A stretch of 64,000 nt of DNA, from the NCBI GenBank assembly GCA_024743215.1, contig JANSWZ010000002.1, positions 558,001-622,000 of the forward strand, in the 5' to 3' direction. Below, in pieces: positions 8,230-17,651 of the stretch. The stretch is from Alphaproteobacteria bacterium (GTDB lineage Bacteria > Pseudomonadota > Alphaproteobacteria > Rhizobiales > GCA-2746425). Under the pieces are notes generated by a model. The model made no database searches and was not told the DNA's origin. It saw only the letters and a list, made by a program, of their open reading frames with translations. Position 1 is the stretch's first letter, and each line of letters begins with the position of its first letter. The position numbers and the translations under genes are program-made.

Positions 8230-10278
8230 ATGTCGTCAGACACGCAACCAGAACTCACGCCGGAAGAACTGGCTGCGATTGAACGCAAATACGACCCGGA
8301 AACCGCCTTTCGACCCATGGGCAAGCAAATCAGCTTTGCGATTGCCACAGCCCTTGTTGCGATGTCGGTCTATCATTTCTATGCATCAGGATTCGGCCTG
8401 ATACGTGAGCTCCTGCATCGCGGCATTCACCTGTCCTTCGTGCTGGGGCTTGTCTTTCTGTTTTTTGGTTGGCGTCGGGAAGATGGGCGCGTACCGCTCA
8501 CCGATTTGCTGCGGCTTCAGGGTATACCCTGGCTCGATATCGTATTTTCAGTCCTGGCGGTTGGAGCAGCACTTTACTTGCCTTTGCTGCCACCTGAAGT
8601 ATTGGCAGAGCGCGTTGGAAACCCCTCACAATCCGATGTTCTGATGGGCACTGCGCTGTTGGTGTTGACACTTGAAGCGGCTCGCAGATCAATCGGACCG
8701 ACCTTGCCAATCATCGCACTTTTCTTCATTGGTTTCGCCATCTTCGGACCGATAATGCCAGGTGCTCTCAAACATGGCGGCACCTCCTGGTTGGGCTTGA
8801 TCAACCACATTTATATGACGAACCAGGGCATTTACGGTGTGGCTATCGGTGTGATGGCGCAATATGTGTTTCTGTTCATCCTGTTTGGCGTTTTGGCCAC
8901 ACGTATCGGTCTGGGGCAGTTGTTTATTGACCTCGCCATGGTCATCGCAGGACGATATGCCGGAGGACCGGCCAAGGTTGCTATTTTCTCAAGCGCATTT
9001 ATGGGCACAATCTCTGGCTCCTCCATCGCCAACACCGTGACAACCGGCGCGCTGACGATCCCCGCGATGAAGCGTGTCGGTTACCCGGCTCACTTCGCAG
9101 GCGCCACTGAAGCCACAGCCTCGACCGGTGGGCAGATCACGCCCCCTATCCTTGGCGCGGCGGCCTTCATTATGGTGGAGTATCTTGAAATTCCGCTTCG
9201 CGACATTGTCGCGGCGGCTCTTTTTCCGGCACTGCTGCATTATTTCGGTATTTTCATCATGGTGCATCTTGAGGCCAAAAAACTGGGGCTTCGTGGCCTG
9301 AGGGCCGAGGAACTGCCAAAGACCGCAGTCGTTCTGAAACAACACTGGCTCAGTATCATTCCGCTGGCCATCCTCGTTTACTTTATCCTATCGGGCAGAA
9401 CCCCCGACTTTGCCGCTGTATACGGCATCATCGCCTGTGTTGTTGTTGGGTTCCTCAATCCGGTAAACCGCCTGACCATTCCCGATTTGTGGAACAGCCT
9501 TGCAGCGGGCGCCAGAAGCACTCTGGCGGTCGGAGCAGCCGCAGCCACAGTGGGTGTCATTGTGGGTGTTGTCACATTGACTGGTGTTGGTTTTCGACTG
9601 GGATATGTGGTGGTCCAAACCGCCACTGATATCGGAGCAATCGTTGGCAGTATCTGGCCACTCAGCTATTTTGCGATTGAGCAATGGGCGCTGTTTTTCT
9701 CGCTGGTACTCATTGCCATCGCCTGCATTGTCATGGGCGCGGGCATTCCAACAACTGCGACTTACATTATCCTTGTTGCGGTCGCAGCCCCGGCGCTTGC
9801 CCAGTTGCAGGTGCAGCCATTGGTAGCGCATTTCTTCGTGTTTTATTACGGCGTGTTGGCTGATATCACCCCGCCTGTTGCCCTTGCAGCCTATGCAGCA
9901 GCCGGTATTGCCGGATCGAACCCATTCAAGACAGGAAACACAGCCTTTCGGCTTGGAATTGCCAAGGCTTTGGTTCCCTTTGTGTTCGTATATTCACCCG
10001 CATTGTTGCTGGTTGCAGACGGGTTCACCTGGTGGGCCTTTTCCATCACTCTGGCTGGAGCCATGATGGGTATCGGATCTCTTGGCGTCGCATTTTCCGG
10101 CTATTTTCTGACCAATCTCCCACAGGCTCAGCGATGGTGGGTGGGGATCGTATCCTTTCTGTTCATTGCACCGGGCCTTGCCACCATGGGTATTGGAATA
10201 TTGGCTATGATGCCAATTCTCATCCTTCAACTCAGGGCAGTAAGCAAGGCTCGTAATGAAGCTGTTCAATCAAGCTAG
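8230..10278 (+). CDS. TRAP transporter fused permease, TAXI type (4TM-12TM)
   Basis: A 682-residue inner-membrane protein that fuses the small and large TRAP permease subunits. After a hydrophilic N-terminus of about 35 residues there is a short four-helix part (about 38-190), then the DctM-like core with the motifs GTISGSSIANTVTTGALTIP and STGGQITPPILGAAAF, and later GAGIPTTATYIILV and ITPPVALAAYAAAGIA, the paired re-entrant loops of the family. ACGGGG stands nine bases before the ATG at 8230; a TTG at 8224 is too close to that site. It works with the upstream TAXI protein as a Na+- or H+-driven importer of an unidentified acid. Confidence 0.93.
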   Translation: MSSDTQPELTPEELAAIERKYDPETAFRPMGKQISFAIATALVAMSVYHFYASGFGLIRELLHRGIHLSFVLGLVFLFFGWRREDGRVPLTDLLRLQGIPWLDIVFSVLAVGAALYLPLLPPEVLAERVGNPSQSDVLMGTALLVLTLEAARRSIGPTLPIIALFFIGFAIFGPIMPGALKHGGTSWLGLINHIYMTNQGIYGVAIGVMAQYVFLFILFGVLATRIGLGQLFIDLAMVIAGRYAGGPAKVAIFSSAFMGTISGSSIANTVTTGALTIPAMKRVGYPAHFAGATEATASTGGQITPPILGAAAFIMVEYLEIPLRDIVAAALFPALLHYFGIFIMVHLEAKKLGLRGLRAEELPKTAVVLKQHWLSIIPLAILVYFILSGRTPDFAAVYGIIACVVVGFLNPVNRLTIPDLWNSLAAGARSTLAVGAAAATVGVIVGVVTLTGVGFRLGYVVVQTATDIGAIVGSIWPLSYFAIEQWALFFSLVLIAIACIVMGAGIPTTATYIILVAVAAPALAQLQVQPLVAHFFVFYYGVLADITPPVALAAYAAAGIAGSNPFKTGNTAFRLGIAKALVPFVFVYSPALLLVADGFTWWAFSITLAGAMMGIGSLGVAFSGYFLTNLPQAQRWWVGIVSFLFIAPGLATMGIGILAMMPILILQLRAVSKARNEAVQSS

Positions 10279-10371
10279 CAGCGGCCAGAATGTTAACGCT
10301 CTTGACAAGACCATCCGTCTTGGTGAACCCGTGCCATGGCGTCATGCTGCGCAAAAAACGCATCTAATGCT

Positions 10372-11802
10372 TTACAGAACAGGGCCGATTGTGGCGATGA
10401 CGTTGTTCCATATGCGTTTGTGGTATGGCCAGGTCAGGACCTGTTCAAGATCGACAGCATCGGATTGCGACATGTAGCTTTCTTGCCGGGCGCGGACAGC
10501 CTTTGTCGTTGCCGCATCTTGCAAAAGGATGTTGTTTTCGTAGTTCAGATCAAAACTTCGCAGATCGAGATTGGAGGACCCGACCAGGGTGATTTTCCCG
10601 TCAATGGTCAGAGTTTTGGCATGAAGAAGACCGCCGATGAATTCGTGTATTTTGCACCCTGCAGTCAGGAGATTGCGGTAATAACTGCGGCTTGTGGCAG
10701 CCACGATCCAACTGTCATTGACTTTTGGAATGATCAGGGTGACTTGCACCCCCCGATGCGCGGCAGAACAAAGCGCTCCGAAGACAGTGGCATCTGGCAC
10801 GAAATACGGTGTAGTGAGCGTCAACTCTTGCTGAGCACTGGCTATGAGATTTGAAAACAGCTGTGGAGTTGCGCCGCGGCGCTCGGTTGGCCCATCACCC
10901 ATGACCTGAGCGGAAAATCCGCCCTTGACTGGCTTTGCTTGTAATTCAAATGAGTCGAATGGCTCATCAGTCGCCTGCATCCAGTCACTGATGAACAAAA
11001 GCTCATTCTGGGCAACGATGGGGCCCTCAAATCGCAACATAATATCGACCCAAGGTGCATATTTTGCTTTCACCAGAAATTCAGGATCGGCCGAATTTCG
11101 ACTGCCGCAATAGGTAATCCTGCCATCAATGACAGTGATCTTGCGATGGTTGCGCAGGTCAATTCTGCTGGTCAGAATGGTTCGGATCAAATTGTTGAGG
11201 GGCAGAGCAACAGCGAGTTTGACGCCTGCATCCTTCATTTGTTTCCAAAGTCCCGATTTGATAAGAGCACGAGACCCCAGGCCATCAGCCATGGCACGAC
11301 ATACAACGCCTCGTTTGGCGGCGCGCACAAGCGCCTCAGCGATTGCTGTACCCGTGTTGTCGTTGTGCCAGATGTAATACAACACGTGTACGTGACTGGT
11401 CGCGGCATCAATATCTTCGACAAGATGCTTATTCGTGGCAGCCCCATCTGCCATCAGTTTGGCACTATTGCCATCAACCGGATGAAATCCATTGATTGAA
11501 CCGGCATACCGGAATGCCGGACGATAAAGCGGATCAATCAATCTGTCGGAGTTTCCGGTTTCGCCCATATAGGGTTTGGCTTTTGCACGGATTTCATCAA
11601 AGATTTTCTCGTGCCGTTGATTTGCGCGGTGCCCCAGATCGATCTCGCCAAACAAAAAATACACGACGCTGCCGACATAAGGCAGAACGTTTATCACAAC
11701 GAACCATGCCAGCCGTGCAGGAGGTGACAGGTCCTCACGCAATAAAATTCGCAAGGTAAAGCCGATGACGATGAAGACATGAAGGACCAGAATTGTTGTC
11801 AT
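10372..11802 (-). CDS. cls: Cardiolipin synthase (phospholipase D family)
   Basis: This 476-residue membrane enzyme condenses two phosphatidylglycerol molecules to cardiolipin and glycerol. Two N-terminal helices (about 1-20 and 30-52, the PLDc_N domain) are followed by two phospholipase D domains. Both HxKxxxxD motifs are intact: H219-K221-D226 and H394-K396-D401, the latter followed by GSSNLD. Length and order match bacterial ClsA-type enzymes. It overlaps the upstream EEP-family gene by 4 bases and forms a three-gene unit with it and the YrhK gene. Whether the partner phosphodiesterase also acts on lipids is inference only. Confidence 0.93.
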   Translation of the reverse strand: MTTILVLHVFIVIGFTLRILLREDLSPPARLAWFVVINVLPYVGSVVYFLFGEIDLGHRANQRHEKIFDEIRAKAKPYMGETGNSDRLIDPLYRPAFRYAGSINGFHPVDGNSAKLMADGAATNKHLVEDIDAATSHVHVLYYIWHNDNTGTAIAEALVRAAKRGVVCRAMADGLGSRALIKSGLWKQMKDAGVKLAVALPLNNLIRTILTSRIDLRNHRKITVIDGRITYCGSRNSADPEFLVKAKYAPWVDIMLRFEGPIVAQNELLFISDWMQATDEPFDSFELQAKPVKGGFSAQVMGDGPTERRGATPQLFSNLIASAQQELTLTTPYFVPDATVFGALCSAAHRGVQVTLIIPKVNDSWIVAATSRSYYRNLLTAGCKIHEFIGGLLHAKTLTIDGKITLVGSSNLDLRSFDLNYENNILLQDAATTKAVRARQESYMSQSDAVDLEQVLTWPYHKRIWNNVIATIGPVL

Positions 11803-12482
11803 TGGCCGCGCTCCATGAACTCAATATCAATAACAATTGGCAAATGGTCTGAAGCGCGCTCGGCAAGATTAGAAGTATGCACATTTGAAGAGACGGCTTG
11901 CACAGGCCCCGTCAGGACAAACCAATCAAGTGCTGTTGTGGGACGGGCTGCATGAAAACTTGGCCCGGGTGAAATGACTTTTGACGCTGGATCGAACACA
12001 AGTCTGGACTGGTTCCATTCGTTGAAATCACCCGCCAGAATGACTGGATGATCTCGCTGGTCGACCAATTGCCGTAGCGCTTCAATCTGCTTCCTGCGCA
12101 TGCCGGGTGTCAGCCCCAGATGCACGCCAATCACCTCGACAATAGGATCTGAAAGGAGCATGGAAACGGCCCCGCGCGGCTCCATCGTGGGAATTTCAAT
12201 ACGCGTTGAAGACCAATTCATGTAACTGCTGCGCAAGAGGATCGCATTACCATGCCAGCCATGGCTTTGAGGGCGCACAGAAACGTCGACGAGTTCATAG
12301 CCAAGCTCTCGGCTAAGGCGGTCGAGTGGCAGAACGCCCGCCCGGGACCCGGCACGCTTGTCCGCCTCTTGCAAAACCACAATGTCCGCATCAATTTCTG
12401 CCAGGACATCGACAACCCGATCCGGGTCACGTCGCCAGTCCAGACCAACGGCTTTGCGGATATTGTAGCTAGCGATGCGCAC
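11799..12482 (-). CDS. Endonuclease/exonuclease/phosphatase-family hydrolase
   Basis: A 227-residue protein with the EEP (DNase I-like) fold: N-terminal SYNIRKAVG with the metal-binding Asn, DIVVLQEAD with the catalytic Glu, AGDFNEWN with the Asp-Asn pair, and C-terminal SDHLPIVIDIE with the catalytic Asp-His. All residues needed for Mg2+-dependent phosphodiester cleavage are present. It lacks a signal peptide, so it is cytoplasmic. The start is GTG at 12482, three bases after the YrhK stop, with AAAGG five bases upstream. It overlaps cls by ATGA. The family includes nucleases, sphingomyelinases and inositol phosphatases; the substrate is not known. Confidence 0.85.
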   Translation of the reverse strand: MRIASYNIRKAVGLDWRRDPDRVVDVLAEIDADIVVLQEADKRAGSRAGVLPLDRLSRELGYELVDVSVRPQSHGWHGNAILLRSSYMNWSSTRIEIPTMEPRGAVSMLLSDPIVEVIGVHLGLTPGMRRKQIEALRQLVDQRDHPVILAGDFNEWNQSRLVFDPASKVISPGPSFHAARPTTALDWFVLTGPVQAVSSNVHTSNLAERASDHLPIVIDIEFMERGQ

Positions 12483-12485
12483 ACG

Positions 12486-12758
12486 TCAGCCTTTTATGAC
12501 ATCGTCATAGTCATCGACCCGCAGATAGGCAGCTTCTCGAAACAGTTTAATGGTTGGCCGCAGCCCAAAGAGAACCGAGCCAATCAAAAACAACCATGTA
12601 CCGAAATAAGTCGTTTGCTCGCTGAAAAAGAGAATGCTTCCCACGACGAATAGTGCTGCTGCGGAAAAATCGACGATCGTGTAAGCCAACTCACAATAGG
12701 CGTAGATTCTCTTGTGTTCTGCGCTTCTGGTGTGATTGGCTGGATTGAATATTTTCAT
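12486..12758 (-). CDS. YrhK-domain small membrane protein
   Basis: A 90-residue protein with two hydrophobic helices (about 28-48 and 52-68) and the pattern of the YrhK domain: E..N.....YE...T..D...A..F..GS..FF, then a GT.LFLIGS.LF..RP.I.L.RE element, here FGTWLFLIGSVLFGLRPTIKLFRE. YrhK-like proteins are common next to phospholipid or stress genes, but their function is unknown. It is first in the yrhK-EEP-cls unit. Confidence 0.7.
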   Translation of the reverse strand: MKIFNPANHTRSAEHKRIYAYCELAYTIVDFSAAALFVVGSILFFSEQTTYFGTWLFLIGSVLFGLRPTIKLFREAAYLRVDDYDDVIKG

Positions 12759-12781
12759 TTCGGCGATCCCATATCTAGCTT

Positions 12782-13414
12782 TCAGGCCAGGCCCGGCAAC
12801 ACAGCCTTTGCTCCCGCCACAATCATCTCCATAGCAATCGCCAACAAAATCATGCCCATCAGACGGGTCATGATCACACGCATCGTGTCGCTCAGGACCT
12901 TACCAAAAAAGGCCGCAAAAAAGAGCACAACGAACAGCATTGCCAGAATGACACCAACGACGCCACCGACAGCGATCAATCCCTCAATTCCCTTTGCGTG
13001 TCCAGCGTAGATAATCAGCGTTGCAATGGTTCCAGGACCAACGATCATGGGAAAAGTAATAGGATAGAAGGCAAGGCCGGACAGGTCCTGCATGTGGTCC
13101 TGCTCTTTTTCAGTGCCGTGATGCGATGTAATGCTGTTGCCGTTCAACATCGACCAGGCGATATGTGCCAGAACCACGCCACCTGCGATACGAAACTGAT
13201 CGACCGTGATGCCAAAGAAGTCAATGATATTTTGTCCTGCGAAAAGGATCACGGCGCACATAATGGCAGAGAAAATTGTAATTTTTACAGCCAGTGTGCG
13301 CTGTTGAGCCACTGTGAAACCGGCCGTGAGCGCCAGAAAGATCGGCAAATTCACAAAGGGGTTCATGATCGCAAAGAACGCCCCAAAGGCTTTCGTCAAT
13401 TCAGCATAGTCCAT
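12782..13414 (-). CDS. MarC-family integral membrane protein
   Basis: A 210-residue protein with six predicted membrane helices and the MarC signature near the N-terminus, AFGAFFAIMNPFVNLPIFLALT, plus GGVVLAHIAWSML and FPMIVGPGTIATLI. Length fits the family. Despite the name, MarC proteins are not proven to give antibiotic resistance and their transport role is unknown. I start at ATG 13414 (AAGGAA six bases upstream); an ATG at 13432 would add six residues and also has AGGA upstream, so the choice is not firm. It ends 23 bases before the YrhK gene on the same strand. Confidence 0.87.
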   Translation of the reverse strand: MDYAELTKAFGAFFAIMNPFVNLPIFLALTAGFTVAQQRTLAVKITIFSAIMCAVILFAGQNIIDFFGITVDQFRIAGGVVLAHIAWSMLNGNSITSHHGTEKEQDHMQDLSGLAFYPITFPMIVGPGTIATLIIYAGHAKGIEGLIAVGGVVGVILAMLFVVLFFAAFFGKVLSDTMRVIMTRLMGMILLAIAMEMIVAGAKAVLPGLA

Positions 13415-14002
13415 GTCGATTCCTTGACCCATTATGTCCTTTGACCGTAGCTCAGGTTTGGCGCATGCGAAAGACCAGGACCTGCCTGAGGCGCCAGAAT
13501 GAGCAGAGTGCACTCTCCTCATATGCGCCGATGCCCGGCACACATCCTGGCGTGGTCCAGGATACCATTTAATAGAAGCATACTTGCGGGTGAATGCGCG
13601 TTGATGCTACTTATGATGCGTAGGCGATCAACGCAGCCAGTTGATTGAATACTGTCTGACCGCAACGGAGAAGCTTCAATCAAAAAGGGCCATATCCAAA
13701 ACAATCAATTGGGAGTGTTGAACGAAATGGAGCTCGTGGCCAGGCTGTACCGGGACGCAATTCAAGCCTACCCCGCAAGCCCCACCTCTTACGCCTAGAT
13801 CAAATTGACGCAACAGATCCCAAGCATCGTGCTTCGACTATCGCTCAAAATTTTGTAGCCATATCTATTGGCGATGTTTTTGAGCAAATCCCACCGCCCA
13901 AATCCGTAAAGCTTACGGAAGACATATTTACCCAAATACCGTGAATGATACGATTCCTCGAATTATTCAAACATCCGATGATTCCAAGCAAGGAAAACTC
14001 CA
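13415..14002. other. Intergenic region upstream of the marC-like and PQQ dehydrogenase genes
   Basis: A divergent spacer of almost 590 bases. It contains a perfect 12-base palindrome AGAGTGCACTCT at 13505-13516, which extends to 20 bases with one mismatched pair, and a spaced inverted repeat GCGTTGAT (13598-13605) / ATCAACGC (13627-13634). Either could be a regulator site. A 23-codon open frame at 13727-13798 has no recognisable product. No convincing gene or RNA. Confidence 0.5.
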
Positions 14003-16588
14003 ATGACATCTAAGCAGATCAAAACACACTGGATTTTGCGTATTATCGGCATCGTTTTCCTGATTGCGGGACTCTATCTGCTTGTGGGCGGGGCCTATTT
14101 GATATCTCTCGGGGGGTCCTGGTATTATTCAATCGCGGGATTGGGAATTCTGGCGAGTGGCGTTCTGGTGTTTTTTGGCAGAATTCTGGGCGTGACAATT
14201 TACCTTGCTGTCTTTGCCTTTACGGTAGTGTGGGCTTACTACGATACCGGTTTGAATTTCTGGGGCTGGGTGCCACGAATTGCTGCACCATTGGTGATTG
14301 CCATTGCAGTCCTGCTGACAGTGCCTCTTTACCGCAACCCGACGATCACGCCGCTGCGATCACGCCTGTCGGTCATCGGTGGCCTCGCGCTCCTCATTGT
14401 CTTCGGCGTATTTTTTGCACAGATGTTTAAACCGCACGGAATTATTCGGAACGACATTGCGATAACGCCAGGTAAAGAAACCACAACCACTGCAGATATG
14501 GGTGGCGATTGGCGTGAATGGGGTCGGACGGGAGAGGGCGTGCGATATTCTCCGCTTGAACAAATCAACAAGAGTAATGTGAGCGACCTGGAAGTAATCT
14601 GGACGGCTCGCCATGGGCAAATTCCCGACACCAAGCTGGCGAACGAGGATCAGAACACGCCACTTTACGCCGATGGAACGCTGTTTCACTGCGCATATAA
14701 CAATGTCGTCACGGCCTTTGACGGGACGACGGGTAAAGAAAAGTGGGTTTTCAATCCACATGCCTCTGCGCCCTTGTGGTTGCGTTGCCGCTCTATCGCT
14801 TATGTCGATCCCGCCACGATCAAAGGCGCAATGGTTGATGCAAGCGCTGCGGATACCTCTTCTGCCGCACCGACTGAAACCGGCGGCTCAAATACCACAG
14901 CGCTTGATGCCAATTTGGCTGCCAATGTCGGTGACAGTGTTGCCGAACAGTCAATCGAAGCAGGCAATCGTGACAATGGTGACGAGGAAACTGCTGACGC
15001 GAATGCCAGCACCACAAATGCAGCAGTGACTGACGACAATGAAACTGCCGATGCAGGCACGGATTGCGGTCCCAGGATTGTCGTCGCCACGGTTGATGGA
15101 CGCCTGATGAGCATTCGTACCAGCGACGGCAAGCTCTGCACCAGTTTTGGCATTGATGGCGTTGTCGATCTGCATACAGGTATGGGCAGTTACTTTGCCG
15201 GTGAATATATGCCAACCACAGGCGCCATCCTTGCCGGCGACAAGATTGTGATTGGCGGATGGGTGATGGACAATCGCGCTATCGGCGAAGCCCCCGGCGT
15301 CGTGCGGGCCTATAATGCAATCACTGGAGATCTGGAATGGGCCTGGGATTCAGGAAACCCGAAGATCGATAAATATCCACCGGAAGGTGAGGCCTATACG
15401 CGTGGAACGCCAAATGTCTGGGCGCCGATGTCCTATGATCTGGACCTGAATATGGTTTATCTGCCGACAGGCAACGCAACACCAGACTATTGGGGCGGCG
15501 CGCGCAGTGACAGCGATAACAAATATTCTTCGTCGGTTGTCGCGCTCAATCTGGATACTGGCAAAGTGGTTTGGAACTTCCAGACTACGCATCATGACCT
15601 TTGGGATTATGACGTACCGGCGCAACCGGCACTGGTGGATTTTCCAAAAGGCGACGGGACCACTGTTCCAGCAGTCGTTCAGCTAACCAAGCGTGGTGAA
15701 ATCTTCGTGCTTGACCGGCGTGACGGGACACCCTTGACCGAAGTCACAGAAAAGCCTGTTCCGCAGGGAAATGCCCGGGGCGAATACTATTCGCCGACAC
15801 AGCCATTCTCGACCGGCATGCCGTCGATTGGATCAGACGATTCCATTCTCAGCGAAAAAAAGACCTGGGGCATGACGCCATTTGATCATCTTTACTGCCG
15901 TATCCGCACGCTGAAGACGCGTTGGGATGGACCGATGACTCCGCCTTCAACCGATGTCTATTTCGAATTTCCCGGCAATGGTGGTGGCTTCAACTGGGGC
16001 AGCGCTTCATTCGATCAGTCGCGCAACCTTTTGGTCGTGAATAATATGATCTGGCCGAACCGGACGCATCTGATCGAGAGCGACACAACCGGTGGCGTGG
16101 ATATGAGCGGGGGTAGCGAGGGTGGTCCAATGGAAGGAACACCCTATCAGGTCTTCATCAGCTACAATATTCTGGAGTATCTTGCGACGCCCTGTTTTGA
16201 GCCACCATACGGCACCGTAACGGCGATTGATCTGGCGACGCAAAAGATCAAATGGCAAATCCCGATGGGAACGACCGAAGACACGGGCCCCTTGGGCATG
16301 AGGACCTATCTGCCGATCAATACCGGCATGCCCACGCTTGGTGGATTGTTGACGACCAAGCCGGGGATCAGTTTCTTCGCGGGTACGCAGGATTTTTATT
16401 TGCGCGCGATCGATACCGAGACCGGAGACATTCTATGGAAAAGTCGCCTGCCTGTCGGCAGCCAATCTGTTCCTGTTACCTATACTGACGAAAAAGGCCG
16501 ACAATTGATCGTTGTACAGGCTGCGGGTGCTCGTCACAGCCCTGATCGGGGCGACTACCTGATCGCCTATGCGCTGAAGGGAAAGTGA
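14003..16588 (+). CDS. gcd: Membrane-bound PQQ-dependent dehydrogenase, glucose/quinate/shikimate family
   Basis: This 861-residue quinoprotein has about five N-terminal membrane helices (residues 10-140) and a large periplasmic PQQ beta-propeller. It oxidises a sugar or cyclic polyol in the periplasm and passes electrons to ubiquinone. Propeller marks include GGDWREWGRTGEGVRYSPL, HTGMGSYF, GQ-type repeats ending GKV.W.FQTTHHDLWDYDVPAQP, and a C-terminal TYTDEKGRQLIVVQAAGARH. The family is usually about 790-800 residues; the excess is an acidic, Ala/Thr/Asn-rich insert at about residues 274-352. AAGGAAAA precedes the ATG. Glucose is the commonest substrate, but quinate or shikimate is possible. 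The gene stands alone and meets cyoD across a long hairpin. Confidence 0.9.
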   Translation: MTSKQIKTHWILRIIGIVFLIAGLYLLVGGAYLISLGGSWYYSIAGLGILASGVLVFFGRILGVTIYLAVFAFTVVWAYYDTGLNFWGWVPRIAAPLVIAIAVLLTVPLYRNPTITPLRSRLSVIGGLALLIVFGVFFAQMFKPHGIIRNDIAITPGKETTTTADMGGDWREWGRTGEGVRYSPLEQINKSNVSDLEVIWTARHGQIPDTKLANEDQNTPLYADGTLFHCAYNNVVTAFDGTTGKEKWVFNPHASAPLWLRCRSIAYVDPATIKGAMVDASAADTSSAAPTETGGSNTTALDANLAANVGDSVAEQSIEAGNRDNGDEETADANASTTNAAVTDDNETADAGTDCGPRIVVATVDGRLMSIRTSDGKLCTSFGIDGVVDLHTGMGSYFAGEYMPTTGAILAGDKIVIGGWVMDNRAIGEAPGVVRAYNAITGDLEWAWDSGNPKIDKYPPEGEAYTRGTPNVWAPMSYDLDLNMVYLPTGNATPDYWGGARSDSDNKYSSSVVALNLDTGKVVWNFQTTHHDLWDYDVPAQPALVDFPKGDGTTVPAVVQLTKRGEIFVLDRRDGTPLTEVTEKPVPQGNARGEYYSPTQPFSTGMPSIGSDDSILSEKKTWGMTPFDHLYCRIRTLKTRWDGPMTPPSTDVYFEFPGNGGGFNWGSASFDQSRNLLVVNNMIWPNRTHLIESDTTGGVDMSGGSEGGPMEGTPYQVFISYNILEYLATPCFEPPYGTVTAIDLATQKIKWQIPMGTTEDTGPLGMRTYLPINTGMPTLGGLLTTKPGISFFAGTQDFYLRAIDTETGDILWKSRLPVGSQSVPVTYTDEKGRQLIVVQAAGARHSPDRGDYLIAYALKGK

Positions 16589-16677
16589 GGGACTGTTTTG
16601 AACGGTCTTTCATGGTTGGAGACCTGACCCGCTTTCAGTGTGGGGGCCAGATGAAAGCCTTCCGGTGACAGAGACTC

Positions 16678-16715
16678 GCGCGCCCATATACCGCAATTAC
16701 GGTATATGGGCGCGC
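16678..16715. terminator. Perfect 16-bp hairpin between convergent gcd and cyoD (bidirectional terminator)
   Basis: GCGCGCCCATATACCG (16678-16693) and its exact complement (16700-16715) flank a six-base loop CAATTA. The right arm ends one base before the cyoD stop codon. There is no long T-run on either side, so it is not a textbook intrinsic terminator, but its position between two converging operons suggests a transcript-end barrier or mRNA-stabilising structure. Confidence 0.65.
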
Positions 16716-16716
16716 C

Positions 16717-17025
16717 CTACATCATCCGCATGCCAAGATTGCCAACAATCCAGATCGTTCCTCCGGCCATGATGACAAGAAGGAGGATGGAAAACAGAAT
16801 GAGCTGCAAGTCTTCGCGTTTCTGGCGGCGCAGGTCGATATGCAAAAAGAACCGAAGTTGGACGACAAATTGTGCAAGGGCACAGCCCCCCAGAACAACA
16901 AAGGTCGTAACGGAGCCAAAGCCTCCCCACACGGTCAGGGCAAACGGCACCAGCGTCAGCAAAAGCGCCAGTCCAAATCCTGTGAGATACCCACGCACTT
17001 CATGTTGATAGTTGAGTTCACTCAT
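16717..17025 (-). CDS. cyoD: Cytochrome bo3 quinol oxidase subunit IV
   Basis: A 102-residue protein with three membrane helices and the CyoD pattern YLTGFGLALLLTLVPFALT, then QFVVQLRFFLHIDL and a final helix ending IVGNLGMRMM. It is an accessory subunit that helps assemble the copper site of the oxidase. The start at 17025 is chosen because it makes the ATGA overlap with cyoC and fits the family length; a longer upstream frame would duplicate cyoC sequence. It is the last gene of the operon; no cyoE (haem O synthase) follows, the neighbour being convergent gcd. Confidence 0.93.
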   Translation of the reverse strand: MSELNYQHEVRGYLTGFGLALLLTLVPFALTVWGGFGSVTTFVVLGGCALAQFVVQLRFFLHIDLRRQKREDLQLILFSILLLVIMAGGTIWIVGNLGMRMM

Positions 17026-17651
17026 CACGCCAGCGCTCCCAGATAGACGATTGTAAAAATCCCGATCCAGATCAAATCGAGAAAGTGCCAGAACAGACCC
17101 AGACGTAAAATCCGTGTCTTGACCAGCGGAACCATTCCGAAGGTGCGCATCTGAATCATCATGATCATGATCCAGAGACATCCAGCGGCAACATGCAAAG
17201 CATGAAGCGGCACCAGTCCCCAGAATGCCGACAGAAATCCGCTGCGCGATGGAACGGCGCCGATCTCGATCATATGAGCGAAATCCCGTACTTCGAGCGA
17301 CAGAAATGCAAGACCAAGCAGGAGTGTCACGGAAAGCCAGAACGTAATGGGGCCCCTGCCCCGCTCGAACCGCATCGCCAGCGATGCCATGCCGAATGTC
17401 AGGCTGCTGGCTAGCAAGATCATCGTTTGAACGAAAACGCTGGTCAGATCATAGGCGTCTTTTGGGCCGGGACCTCCAGCCAGCCCCATGGGGTTGGCCA
17501 TCGTCACATAGGTCGCGAACATCAAGCCGAATATGATGAGATCGCTCATCAGGAAAACCCAGAAACCGAAGGCCAGTGTTTCTGCGTCTTCGTGCGCCTC
17601 GCCGTGATGAGGCCCTAGGTTCAGACCAGGGTGGAGGGTCGGGTGTTTCAT
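17025..17651 (-). CDS. cyoC: Cytochrome bo3 quinol oxidase subunit III
   Basis: A 208-residue inner-membrane subunit with five helices. Recognisable subunit III segments are FGFWVFLMSDLIIFGLMFATY, with the conserved Glu/Asp face, and HALHVAAGCLWIMIM, followed by WHFLDLIWIGIFTIVYL at the end. It supports stability of the catalytic subunit and proton uptake. It overlaps cyoB by 4 bases and cyoD by the ATGA overlap. Confidence 0.95.
   Translation of the reverse strand: MKHPTLHPGLNLGPHHGEAHEDAETLAFGFWVFLMSDLIIFGLMFATYVTMANPMGLAGGPGPKDAYDLTSVFVQTMILLASSLTFGMASLAMRFERGRGPITFWLSVTLLLGLAFLSLEVRDFAHMIEIGAVPSRSGFLSAFWGLVPLHALHVAAGCLWIMIMMIQMRTFGMVPLVKTRILRLGLFWHFLDLIWIGIFTIVYLGALA

Noticed and set aside
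10306-10322. Small hairpin CAAGAC / GTCTTG between the TAXI permease and cls genes
   Set aside because: Six-base stem and no T-run on either strand; too weak to be called a terminator.
13727-13798. A 23-codon frame starting MELVARLY
   Set aside because: No ribosome site at proper distance, no similarity, and too short to judge.
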